Assembly: GCA_964361795.1 (NCBI GenBank)
Contig: CAYIBZ010000010.1
Span: 1-19,640 of the forward strand
Direction: 5' to 3'
Origin: CAYIBZ01 sp964361795
Lineage (GTDB): Bacteria; Patescibacteriota; Minisyncoccia; UBA6257; WO2-44-18
DNA: 19,640 nt
Positions within the stretch are counted from its first letter, which is position 1; every line of letters starts with the position of its first letter. The notes under the pieces were generated by a model that saw nothing but the letters and a program-made list of their open reading frames with translations, was not told the DNA's origin and searched no databases. A program made the position numbers and the translations under genes. Shown in pieces: positions 13,904 to 19,586 of this stretch.

Positions 13904-16145
13904 AAGATGTAAGTTCGCAGACGCCTCCGACACAAGCCGCTTCTTTAGCTCCTTGCGTTTCGTCGTCTTTTTCGTAGATCAAGATTTGAGAGAAATCTAT
14001 TTTCGGAAAATCAGCCGACATTTTTTTGTACCGCTCCTCATTAATTTCTTCATATGGAGCTAGAGTATAAACGTGTTCAAAGCGAGGCAAAAACGACAGC
14101 CCTCCGATTATATCCCAATGATTGTAGAGCCAGTCAGCTACCAGAATCCATTCGTCATTGCTGACAGAAATTGTTACTGATGGATTGTGTTCCGTGTAGT
14201 TTTCTTTAACCATTTTCCAATGTTCCAGTTGTTGAATCGCAGTAAGATCGTTCCGGAAGGTCGCCCCCTTGGGAGCTTCCACTGGAAATTCAAGCACGTA
14301 GGTTGTAACGCCATCTCCCGTCTGGCCAACTTCCGGATAATAAGAAACTTTTTGGTCTTTCAGCATTTGAAATATGCCATCGGTAGCCGATATGCGGACG
14401 CGGCGGATATAATATTGGCTATGCCGCGGATGAAGGCCGGAAGCCGAATCAACAAGCTGGGAAACCGTGCCCGACGGTTTCACGCAAGTAATGGCGACAG
14501 AAGGAGTAATCTTAAACCTTTTGGCGTATTCCAGATTTACTTCAATGGCCTTTTCCCGCATTTTGCGGATGGTTTCTGGATTACGAACGGCGAGAGAATC
14601 CCATTGGCCGGTAATAGAGACGCCCAACAATCTTTCTGTTTCGCAATTTTTTTTCCATTCCTTGGAAAGATAGGGAAAATAGGTGAGCGAAGATTGGTAT
14701 GTGCCCAAAATGGTTGCGATCCGAGTTTTTCTAAGTAAGGATTCTTCGGTATCTTCCGCCCGAGAAACAACTTCGGTTAAATTGCAAAACTCTTTGCTTT
14801 TTAAGACTATCTCGCCGCAAGGGTTGGCGCCGCTGGTCGCGGAATCTTTTTCAAACACTTTCCATCGCCTGGCCGGCAATTGATTTTTAAGACTGCCGCG
14901 ATTAAAAATACCGCGTTCGCCTGTTCCGTTTTTAGCCAAAGCGATCCATTCATCTAAGAACTGGACAGTTGACGGCTTTTCATTGTAGGCAACGGAATTA
15001 TTAGCCATCGCGCGCTGGGGCTCGGCTAAATAAAACTGACCGCTTTTGGCCAAACGCATTTCCTGATCGTCCAAGTCCGATAACGATATCAAAGCCGTTC
15101 TGCGAACGCCTCCCATAACGACAATTTCGCCGATCTTGCAAATGATGTCGTGGACGTCCAGCGAACTTAATCGCCTTCCTTGTTTAGAGAGTATTTTTTC
15201 GCGAGAGTATTCAATTAACGCGATTAATGGCCCGGGGCCGGAACTTTTGCCGCCCATGGTTTTGAGGCGGGCGCCCATTGGACGCACTTTGGAAAAATCA
15301 AATTTAATATCTTTTCCGTTAAACCAAGTTTTCAAGCCAAGCGTAAAAGCGTCGCACCATCCTTCTTTGCTGTCCTCAATAACGTGAGTCGCGAGAACTT
15401 GCCCTGTTTGCTTCTTAATCTGGGGCAGTTTTTGGACGTTTTGCTGTTCAACAGAAAATCCCACGCCGGCGCCGCACATGGATAAATACATTATTTCACT
15501 GAAATCTTGAAGTTTTGAAGGTGCGATAAAAGAACAATTATAAGCGGAAACGTTAGTGGCGCGCGCGCCTTTGCCGGCGCTCCACATTAAGCGCATTGAT
15601 GGCATTACTTCTTGATTTAAGATTGCTTCTCGTAATTCCCGATATTCGTTTTCCTCTAGGGCTTTACCTAGATTTTCTTTCATAAAGCTGATGTAGCGGT
15701 CAACGGTTTCAATCCAGGTTTCTCGGCGCCCCTCTTCGGGGATCCAGCGGGAATATCGGCTATAATAAATGAATTCTGCCAGCGGATTGCGAAAATATTT
15801 TTTGCTGTCGGCGGCCAATTTCTTAACATGCTCCGGGATTTCTCTGCTCTTTTCGCGAAGTTCGGACCGCTGTTGGCGGTACAAAATATACGCCTTAGCA
15901 GTTTTGGCATAGTCCAATAAAATTAGGGATGTTTCCACGGTATCTTGGATATCTTCAATCCCTAAAACTTTTTCCGGAGGATATTTTTTAGAAAGTTCCC
16001 TAAGAACCCGATCAGAAACTCGCCTGGCGTCGTCCGGCGTTCCTTCGCCGGCGGCTTTCATCGCTTTTAAAATAGCATCGGTAATACGAGATTGATCAAA
16101 TGGCACCACTCTACCATCACGTTTTCTTATTGAAGCGAATGCCAT
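13902..16145 (-). CDS. nrdJ: Adenosylcobalamin-dependent ribonucleotide reductase (class II, RTPR type)
   Basis: Reduces ribonucleotides to deoxyribonucleotides using a 5'-deoxyadenosyl radical from coenzyme B12. 747 residues. An N-terminal ATP-cone (about 5-95: IRKRDGRVVPFDQSRITDAI) allows dATP/ATP control. The catalytic barrel has Cys204 (SAYNCSF) and Cys454 (EFCNLTE) as the reducing pair, and NPCGEI (441-446) with the thiyl Cys443 and Glu445. SSGPGPL (301-307) and VVMGGVRRTALISLSD are characteristic of the Lactobacillus-type monomeric triphosphate reductase. The C-terminal shuttle is C738-VGGV-C743, the same CX4C spacing as that enzyme. Standalone, no nrdR nearby. ATG start with no Shine-Dalgarno. 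A perfect DnaA box lies 35 bases upstream. Because B12 synthesis is usually absent in such bacteria, cobalamin is presumably scavenged (inference). Confidence 0.94.
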   Translation of the reverse strand: MAFASIRKRDGRVVPFDQSRITDAILKAMKAAGEGTPDDARRVSDRVLRELSKKYPPEKVLGIEDIQDTVETSLILLDYAKTAKAYILYRQQRSELREKSREIPEHVKKLAADSKKYFRNPLAEFIYYSRYSRWIPEEGRRETWIETVDRYISFMKENLGKALEENEYRELREAILNQEVMPSMRLMWSAGKGARATNVSAYNCSFIAPSKLQDFSEIMYLSMCGAGVGFSVEQQNVQKLPQIKKQTGQVLATHVIEDSKEGWCDAFTLGLKTWFNGKDIKFDFSKVRPMGARLKTMGGKSSGPGPLIALIEYSREKILSKQGRRLSSLDVHDIICKIGEIVVMGGVRRTALISLSDLDDQEMRLAKSGQFYLAEPQRAMANNSVAYNEKPSTVQFLDEWIALAKNGTGERGIFNRGSLKNQLPARRWKVFEKDSATSGANPCGEIVLKSKEFCNLTEVVSRAEDTEESLLRKTRIATILGTYQSSLTYFPYLSKEWKKNCETERLLGVSITGQWDSLAVRNPETIRKMREKAIEVNLEYAKRFKITPSVAITCVKPSGTVSQLVDSASGLHPRHSQYYIRRVRISATDGIFQMLKDQKVSYYPEVGQTGDGVTTYVLEFPVEAPKGATFRNDLTAIQQLEHWKMVKENYTEHNPSVTISVSNDEWILVADWLYNHWDIIGGLSFLPRFEHVYTLAPYEEINEERYKKMSADFPKIDFSQILIYEKDDETQGAKEAACVGGVCELTS

Positions 16146-16179
16146 ATTTGTATGTTAATCGGTTGGCAAACTTTTGTCT

Positions 16180-16188
16180 TGTGGATAA
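16180..16188 (-). promoter_or_regulatory. Perfect DnaA-box sequence upstream of the ribonucleotide reductase
   Basis: TTATCCACA on the minus strand (TGTGGATAA on the plus), identical to the E. coli DnaA consensus, 35 bases before the nrdJ start and just upstream of a weak -35/-10 pair (AAGACA, 17 bases, TAACAT). Only a single box is seen, so this is not an origin. Regulation by DnaA is possible. Confidence 0.5.
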
Positions 16189-16235
16189 CCCACCCATTAA
16201 AATAAAAATAGGACAAGCCCGTTTTTAAATCTTTG

Positions 16236-16307
16236 TGCCGCGGGAGGGAATCGAACCCCCGACGCCAGCCTCTTCGGGGCTGCGCTCTACCACTGAGCTA
16301 CCGCGGC
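16236..16307 (-). tRNA. tRNA-Phe (anticodon GAA), with C at position 33
   Basis: Reads GCCGCGG, TA, GCTC/GAGC D-stem, CAGCC-CCGAAGA-GGCTG anticodon arm, GGGGG-TTCGATT-CCCTC T-arm, CCGCGGC and discriminator A. All stems pair, with one G-U in the T-stem. Anticodon GAA gives Phe, and A73 agrees. CCA is not encoded. Position 33, almost always U, is C here. The opposite strand carries the familiar false ORF MPREGIEPPTPASSG that tRNA-Phe genes produce. It has its own extended -10 promoter and lies downstream of the SemiSWEET-like gene's terminator. Confidence 0.93.
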
Positions 16308-16318
16308 ATAATAATGAT

Positions 16319-16327
16319 TTTATAACA
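16319..16327 (-). promoter_or_regulatory. Extended -10 promoter of tRNA-Phe
   Basis: Minus strand TGTTATAAA (16319-16327), 11 bases before the tRNA. It overlaps the T-run of the upstream gene's terminator. Confidence 0.5.
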
Positions 16328-16355
16328 AAAAAAATAACGAGTAAATACTTGTTAT
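16327..16355 (-). terminator. Intrinsic terminator of the SemiSWEET-like gene
   Basis: Minus strand ATAACAAGT (16347-16355), loop ATTT, ACTCGTTAT (16334-16342; one mismatch), then seven Ts. The gene's stop codon is inside the 5' stem. Confidence 0.65.
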
Positions 16356-16615
16356 TTTGTATAAAGAACAAACTTTTGCCAGAAAATCACCGAACTCAAA
16401 ACCAGACCTACGCATTGCGTGGCAATAATATACGGACTGGAGATGCTTATCCCATAAGCCAGCCAAAAAACGTGATTACTAAATGCCATTATTACAAACA
16501 AAGATGTAAGTCCCACTTTCTTTTCCCGATAATGCTTGAGAATTTGCGATGGCATGCCTATCACATTTAAGCTGATTGACGACAAAGCCGCCAGAATTCC
16601 GAATATGTTTTCCAA
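16352..16615 (-). CDS. SemiSWEET / PQ-loop family small transporter
   Basis: 87 residues with three membrane helices (about residues 4-22, 35-55 and 62-82), exactly the size and layout of bacterial SemiSWEET half-transporters, which dimerise to move small sugars or related solutes. After the first helix, GMPSQILKHYREKKVGLTS matches the PQ-loop pattern (here SQ in place of PQ) with the basic KxxGxxS loop that follows it. Other MtN3-like hallmarks are the Asn and Trp in AFSNHVFWLAYG. The start is TTG, supported by AAAGGAAG upstream and an extended -10 promoter. It lies just downstream of tgt, whose stop codon is the TGN of that promoter. The substrate is unknown. Confidence 0.82.
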   Translation of the reverse strand: MENIFGILAALSSISLNVIGMPSQILKHYREKKVGLTSLFVIMAFSNHVFWLAYGISISSPYIIATQCVGLVLSSVIFWQKFVLYTK

Positions 16616-16642
16616 CCTGCTTCCTTTTCAAAGTACCCAATT

Positions 16643-16651
16643 ACTATATCA
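16643..16651 (-). promoter_or_regulatory. Extended -10 promoter of the SemiSWEET-like gene
   Basis: Minus strand TGATATAGT (16643-16651). The TGA is the stop codon of tgt. The leader is about 20 bases and carries the Shine-Dalgarno. Confidence 0.6.
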
Positions 16652-17833
16652 AATTTTTGCTCGGATTTGTTTCATCAGAGTCTCCATAAAATGGAGATTA
16701 TGAATGGTAGCCAAAATCGGGCCCAGCATCTCGTGAGCTTTAAAAAGGTGAGTTAAGTAAGAACGGGTATAATTGTGACAAGTATAACACTGACATTTTT
16801 TATCAATCGGGCTCTTGTCTTGCAAATACCGGCCAGATTTAAGATTAAGAGTTGCGCCGCCTGCGCCAGAACCACCTGTGGTGAGCAAGGCCGAACCATT
16901 GCGGCCTAGTCTGGTCGGAGCAACACAGTCAAAAGTATCAATCCCCCGTTTTACGGCTTCTATAATATCTTCCGGCGAACCGATTCCCAAAAGATGTTTT
17001 GGTTTGTCTTCTGGTAAAAGCGGAATCGTCCAATCTAAAACGTTGTACATATCCTTTTTGGATTTACCCAAAGAACCGCCTATGCCGAATCCCGGAAAAT
17101 CTAAAGAGCCGATAAATTTAGCGCTTTGCGATCGCAGATCTTTATATGCTCCGCCCTGGACTATGCCAAAAAGAGCTTGTTGATTAGTTTTTTCCTTTCC
17201 ATTTTTACTTTTTAATTTAACTTCCGCCAAACAGCGAGCCGCCCATCGATGCGTTCGTTCCATTGATTTTTGAGTGTATTTTTTATCGTGAAGCGGAGAG
17301 GTGCATTCATCAAAGGCGAAAATAATATCAGCTCCAAGGTTTTCCTGAATTTTCATTGATTTTTCCGGGCTTAGCAAATGTTTTGAACCGTCTAAATGAG
17401 ACTGGAATTCAACGCCTTCTTCGGTTATTTTGACGAAATTTTTTTTCCCATTCGGAGAATCAAGATCTCCTTCGCGGTCTTTCGGAAAAATACTGGCAAT
17501 TTTCCCAACTCCATGCTGAATGCCGGCTCCCAAACTAAACGCTTGAAAACCGCCGCTGTCAGTCCAAATGGGGCGATCCCAGTTCATAAATCCGTGGAGG
17601 CCGCCCATCTTTTTTATATTCTGGTCGCCGGGGCGAAGGTAAAGATGATAAGTGTTGCAAAGCAGAGATTCCGCGCCAATTGCTTTTAATTGGTCAACGG
17701 TAAGGCCCTTAACAGTTGCCTGCGTCCCAACAGGAATAAAAGCCGGCGTATGGATAAGGCCATGCGCCGTTTCAATTATTCCCAATCTTGCTCGATTCTT
17801 TTTTGATCTTTTTAAAACCTTGAAAAAAGACAT
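16649..17833 (-). CDS. tgt: tRNA-guanine (queuine) transglycosylase
   Basis: Exchanges guanine 34 of GUN-anticodon tRNAs for a queuosine precursor base. 394 residues, a TIM barrel. Visible: D92 in WTDSGGFQAFS (general base), DGSKHLLSPE (148-157), AFDECTSP (173-180), IVQGG (224-228), and D302 in FDCVAPTRLGRNG (nucleophile). The zinc site is C347, C349, C352 and H378, with the family's spacing. Two departures: a ~25-residue insertion at about 103-130 (GIQHGVGKIASIFPKDREGD ...) before KITEEGVEF, and a Gly-rich insert TGGSGAGGA at 319-327. It overlaps the stop of tsaC by one base (TAATG), so both tRNA-modification genes are co-translated. No other queuosine gene is in the window, so the base may be salvaged. 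That is inference. Confidence 0.96.
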   Translation of the reverse strand: MSFFKVLKRSKKNRARLGIIETAHGLIHTPAFIPVGTQATVKGLTVDQLKAIGAESLLCNTYHLYLRPGDQNIKKMGGLHGFMNWDRPIWTDSGGFQAFSLGAGIQHGVGKIASIFPKDREGDLDSPNGKKNFVKITEEGVEFQSHLDGSKHLLSPEKSMKIQENLGADIIFAFDECTSPLHDKKYTQKSMERTHRWAARCLAEVKLKSKNGKEKTNQQALFGIVQGGAYKDLRSQSAKFIGSLDFPGFGIGGSLGKSKKDMYNVLDWTIPLLPEDKPKHLLGIGSPEDIIEAVKRGIDTFDCVAPTRLGRNGSALLTTGGSGAGGATLNLKSGRYLQDKSPIDKKCQCYTCHNYTRSYLTHLFKAHEMLGPILATIHNLHFMETLMKQIRAKI

Positions 17834-18399
17834 TATGGCCGAATGACCACCGGTTTTGACTTGGTTAGATTAATAATCTTAGAACCCTTGGTCTTTTTAT
17901 TAATACCCGCGAAAATGACCGCGTCAATAAGAGCGGAATTTATGCCGAAAACTTCTTTGTAGGCTCGCGGATCGCTTAAGGGCTTGCTTCCCGCTAAATT
18001 AGCGCTGGTGGCCACAATCGGCTTGTCAAAATATTGGAATAATTTTTTAACCCAAGGATGTTTGGCAATCCTAAAAGCGGCGCTGCGCTTAACCATAACC
18101 AGCGGGGAAAGATTTTTGGCTTTCAAAACAAAAGTGGTGGGCTTTTTAGCTTTCAAAATCATTTTCTTTTGAGTGTCGGTCATTAAAGCGTAGTCGGCCA
18201 GCATTTTGCCATTTTTAACTAACAAAGGAAAGGATTTTCCCAGCGGCCGGTTCTTAATTTTGTAAATTTTAAGCAAAGCTGATGGATTAGTGGCGTCACA
18301 GCCAAGGCCATACAGAGTCTCGGTTGGAAAAACAATAATGCCTCCAGCGTTCAAAATCTGGACAACTTGGGGGTAAGCTAAATTCCTTGTTTGATTCAT
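17833..18399 (-). CDS. tsaC: L-threonylcarbamoyladenylate synthase (TsaC/Sua5/YrdC family)
   Basis: Makes threonylcarbamoyl-AMP from threonine, bicarbonate and ATP, the first step of the t6A modification at position 37 of ANN-decoding tRNAs. 188 residues, the short TsaC form without the Sua5 C-terminal domain. Motifs: FPTETLYGLGCDA (about 24-36), KIYKIKNRPLGKSFPLLV (about 44-61, with the conserved K-R and K-S-P residues), RIAKHP (about 110) and PIVATSANLAGSKPLSDP (about 127-144). Promoter with extended -10; the leader is at most a few bases and has no clear Shine-Dalgarno. Its stop overlaps the tgt start, forming a two-gene tRNA-modification operon. Confidence 0.95.
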   Translation of the reverse strand: MNQTRNLAYPQVVQILNAGGIIVFPTETLYGLGCDATNPSALLKIYKIKNRPLGKSFPLLVKNGKMLADYALMTDTQKKMILKAKKPTTFVLKAKNLSPLVMVKRSAAFRIAKHPWVKKLFQYFDKPIVATSANLAGSKPLSDPRAYKEVFGINSALIDAVIFAGINKKTKGSKIINLTKSKPVVIRP

Positions 18400-18409
18400 A
18401 ATACCCTAT

Positions 18410-18418
18410 ATTATACCA
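18410..18418 (-). promoter_or_regulatory. Extended -10 promoter of the tsaC-tgt operon
   Basis: Minus strand TGGTATAAT (18410-18418), ten bases before the tsaC ATG, so the leader is zero to four bases. Confidence 0.68.
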
Positions 18419-18426
18419 AAAACGAT

Positions 18427-18457
18427 AAAAAAAGTAAACCCCCCGTAAACGAGGGGT
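18427..18457 (-). terminator. Intrinsic terminator of the CPBP protease gene
   Basis: Minus strand ACCCCTCG, loop TTTA, CGGGGGGT (one G-U), then TTACTTTTTTT. It closes the CPBP gene just before the tsaC promoter. Confidence 0.8.
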
Positions 18458-18460
18458 CAA

Positions 18461-18994
18461 TTACATTAAAATAAGATGAGCTGATATGTTATGGAAAGCG
18501 TGGGCGACGGTTGTCACTAATAATGGCGGGATTTGATGAGATCGAGGATTGCCGCTAGCGCATTTAATGAAAAATAAAGAATAAATAAATCCAGCCACCC
18601 CTTGAAGATACAGACTCTCTAAATAAAACCCGTGAGCCAAGCCAAAACTGATTGAAGATATTGCCGAAATTCTTAGGAGCGCGCCTAGTTTTTGTTTTTG
18701 AAAAATACTTATCGCAATCCCCAATGGCAGATAACGAAATACAATCTCTTCAAAAAACGCCAACGGGAAAAATAACAATAAAGCCAGCGGGTTGGCGGAA
18801 TTAAAAAATTGGGGAGCCGGAGGCCGCGGATCTGGCATAAAATCAAACAACATCCATGAAATAATCACCAAAAAGGACCAGAGAAAATCGCAACAAAAAC
18901 ACTGAAATGCTTGCGACGCATATCCAAGAAAACTTCTCGGCCTTTGCCATAACCAAAGCTGAAGGCGATACCACCGCTTCCGAAACCAATCCAA
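18461..18994 (-). CDS. CPBP-family intramembrane metalloprotease
   Basis: 177-residue membrane protein of the CAAX-protease/bacteriocin-processing (Abi) family. Catalytic motifs in order: FFEEIVFRYLP (E82, E83, R87), SFGLAHGF (H121) and TTVAHAFHN (H165, with N169 four residues later), the complete EExxxR / H / HxxxN set that binds a metal inside the membrane. About five membrane segments are visible (35-55, 68-85, 88-98, 110-122, 130-145), with a basic, Trp-rich N-terminus. Start: TTG, because the Shine-Dalgarno GGGAGG lies five bases upstream and the codon before the TTG is a stop. The nearby ATG is out of frame. Function could be processing of a peptide or lipid-linked protein. The substrate is unknown. 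Confidence 0.88.
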   Translation of the reverse strand: MDWFRKRWYRLQLWLWQRPRSFLGYASQAFQCFCCDFLWSFLVIISWMLFDFMPDPRPPAPQFFNSANPLALLLFFPLAFFEEIVFRYLPLGIAISIFQKQKLGALLRISAISSISFGLAHGFYLESLYLQGVAGFIYSLFFIKCASGNPRSHQIPPLLVTTVAHAFHNISAHLILM

Positions 18995-19009
18995 TCATGC
19001 CTCCCTTGC

Positions 19010-19114
19010 CTAGTTTTGAAAGAACTTATTAAAGGTAGCGTTAAATTCCGCCGCGGTCAAATTTGCCACAGCGTCAAAATATTGATATCCTAGAGGAAAG
19101 TTTGCTCCTATCGT
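19010..19114 (-). pseudogene. Possible orphan C-terminal coding tail
   Basis: On the minus strand an open frame of 34 codons reads TIGANFPLGYQYFDAVANLT, then AAEFNATFNKFFQN and a TAG stop, 15 bases before the CPBP start. It looks like a protein C-terminus in operon position. It has no usable start, and its 5' end runs into a TAG inside the tRNA-like 5' half at 19104. Either an upstream gene was cut away by the tRNA-region rearrangement, or this is a chance open frame overlapping the plus-strand promoter. I cannot decide. Confidence 0.3.
19063..19091 (+). promoter_or_regulatory. Promoter of the tRNA-Glu region
   Basis: TTGCCA (19063-19068), a 17-base spacer and TATCCT (19086-19091). Transcription should begin near 19098, six bases before the tRNA-like 5' half, and could run on into tRNA-Glu(CUC). 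Confidence 0.6.
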
Positions 19115-19142
19115 CTAGTCTGGCCTAGGACGCGGCCCTTTG
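19104..19142 (+). tRNA. 5' half of an interrupted Glu-type tRNA (probably UUC)
   Basis: GCTCCTA acceptor strand, TC, D-arm GTCT...GGAC with loop AGTCTGGCCTA, G, CGGCC anticodon stem strand, then CTTTG. The D-arm and the CCCTTT anticodon region closely resemble bacterial tRNA-Glu(UUC). After CTTT the sequence leaves the tRNA pattern: no GGCCG strand follows. The acceptor strand pairs with TGGGAGC at 19562-19568 (six Watson-Crick pairs and one G-U), so the remainder appears to lie ~400 bases downstream. Confidence 0.6.
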
Positions 19143-19146
19143 CGTA

Positions 19147-19261
19147 GTGCTAAAAATTTGATATTTTATATGTGCGGTCTCATCGTCTAGTGGCTAGGAC
19201 GCTGCCCTCTCACGGCAGAAACACGGGTTCAACTCCCGTTGAGACCACAAATTTTTAGCAC
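19147..19261. repeat. 14-bp perfect inverted repeat enclosing tRNA-Glu(CUC)
   Basis: GTGCTAAAAATTTG (19147-19160) and CAAATTTTTAGCAC (19248-19261). The right arm starts directly after the tRNA discriminator base, so a transcript would hold the tRNA as the loop of a clean stem, ready for end processing. It could also be the trace of an insertion or inversion. Confidence 0.85.
19176..19247 (+). tRNA. tRNA-Glu (anticodon CUC)
   Basis: GGTCTCA acceptor strand, TC, D-stem GTCT/GGAC, CTGCC-CTCTCAC-GGCAG anticodon arm, 4-base variable loop, ACGGG-TTCAACT-CCCGT T-arm, TGAGACC and discriminator A. All stems pair fully apart from one G-U in the D-stem. Anticodon CTC decodes GAG. CCA is not encoded. 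It lies inside the interval between the two parts of the interrupted tRNA and is followed by an intrinsic terminator. Confidence 0.96.
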
Positions 19262-19299
19262 AGCTCACGGCGAAATAACCTCCTATCCTAATCTTAATC

Positions 19300-19328
19300 T
19301 CTGCCGCGATGCGGCAGATTTTATTTTC
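19300..19328 (+). terminator. Intrinsic terminator downstream of tRNA-Glu(CUC)
   Basis: TCTGCCGC (19300-19307), loop GAT, GCGGCAGA (19311-19318), then TTTTATTTT. It is a strong hairpin. Its 5' strand can instead pair with CGCGGC at 19515-19520 as part of the long-range stem, so the two structures exclude each other. Confidence 0.8.
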
Positions 19329-19422
19329 AGAGCGAGGATTCGAAAGCGAGGTGTATGAATATACTCCGAGCTTGAGAAACGAAGCTATGGAATAAAAGAT
19401 GTCCGCATCCCTTCGGGTTGCT

Positions 19423-19508
19423 GCTAAAATGTCAGTTCACGGCGTCATTTCTCCTGGAAGTGTATTCACACATCTGCGTCGTCATTCCTTGTGATCTGAC
19501 ATTTTAGC
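19423..19508. repeat. Nested 18-bp hairpin
   Basis: GCTAAAATGTCAG then TTCAC (19423-19440) pairs with GTGATCTGACATTTTAGC (19491-19508), with one T-T mismatch. The 50-base loop contains two near-identical copies of CGTCATTYCT (19443 and 19480). The arm also carries AGTTCACGGCG, a near copy of AGCTCACGGCG at 19262. Confidence 0.8.
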
Positions 19509-19544
19509 TGACAACGCGGCGAGAGCTAAGATTAGGATAGGAGG

Positions 19545-19572
19545 TTTGGTTCAAATCCCGATGGGAGCACCA
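19545..19572 (+). tRNA. 3' part of an interrupted tRNA: T-arm, acceptor and encoded CCA
   Basis: TTTGG-TTCAAAT-CCCGA T-arm (one T-C mismatch in the stem), then TGGGAGC, discriminator A and CCA (19570-19572). The acceptor strand matches GCTCCTA at 19104. The T-stem mismatch and missing variable/anticodon strand suggest the break lies just before TTCAAAT. ATGGGAGC is repeated at 19573-19580 directly after the CCA. Confidence 0.6.
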
Positions 19573-19586
19573 ATGGGAGCGCAAAA

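Larger units (their letters stand above)
19277..19546. repeat. 270-bp segment bounded by a perfect 20-bp inverted repeat
   Basis: The left arm 19277-19296 (starts AACCTCC, ends ATCTTA) is perfectly complementary to the right arm 19527-19546 (starts TAAGAT, ends GGAGGTT). The stem can continue inward with CTCT/AGAG and GCCGCG/CGCGGC, separated by small bulges, giving about 30 pairs. No obvious target-site duplication flanks it. The contents are the terminator, short repeats (GCGAGG at 19332 and 19346), a CCC-TTC-GGG hairpin (19405-19421) and an 18-bp nested hairpin. No protein is encoded. It could be a MITE-like insertion or a structured RNA. Confidence 0.8.

Noticed and set aside
14187..14738. 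Plus-strand open frames inside nrdJ
   Set aside because: nrdJ is intact on the other strand with all catalytic residues, and these frames have no family features.
16180..16188. Replication origin
   Set aside because: Only one DnaA box is present, with no cluster, AT-rich unwinding region or dnaA/dnaN neighbours.
16235..16570. Plus-strand ORF beginning MPREGIEPPTPASSG
   Set aside because: Its first part is the antisense of tRNA-Phe, a well-known false ORF, and the rest overlaps the SemiSWEET-like gene in the wrong frame.
19277..19546. Retron-type msr-msd RNA
   Set aside because: The inverted ends and inner hairpin resemble one superficially, but no reverse transcriptase gene is in the window and the next gene appears to be on the opposite strand.
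19137..19548. Group I or group II intron in the tRNA-Glu
   Set aside because: I looked for an internal guide complementary to CCCTTT, for the paired R/S core motifs, and for a domain V hairpin. None was visible, and the 3' side lacks the expected GGCCG anticodon strand. Splicing remains possible but not as a recognised class.
19104..19572. tmRNA (ssrA)
   Set aside because: The 5' part has a full tRNA D-arm and lacks the usual tmRNA start. No tag reading frame ending in LAA is seen. The short frame in 19351-19395 has no supporting context.
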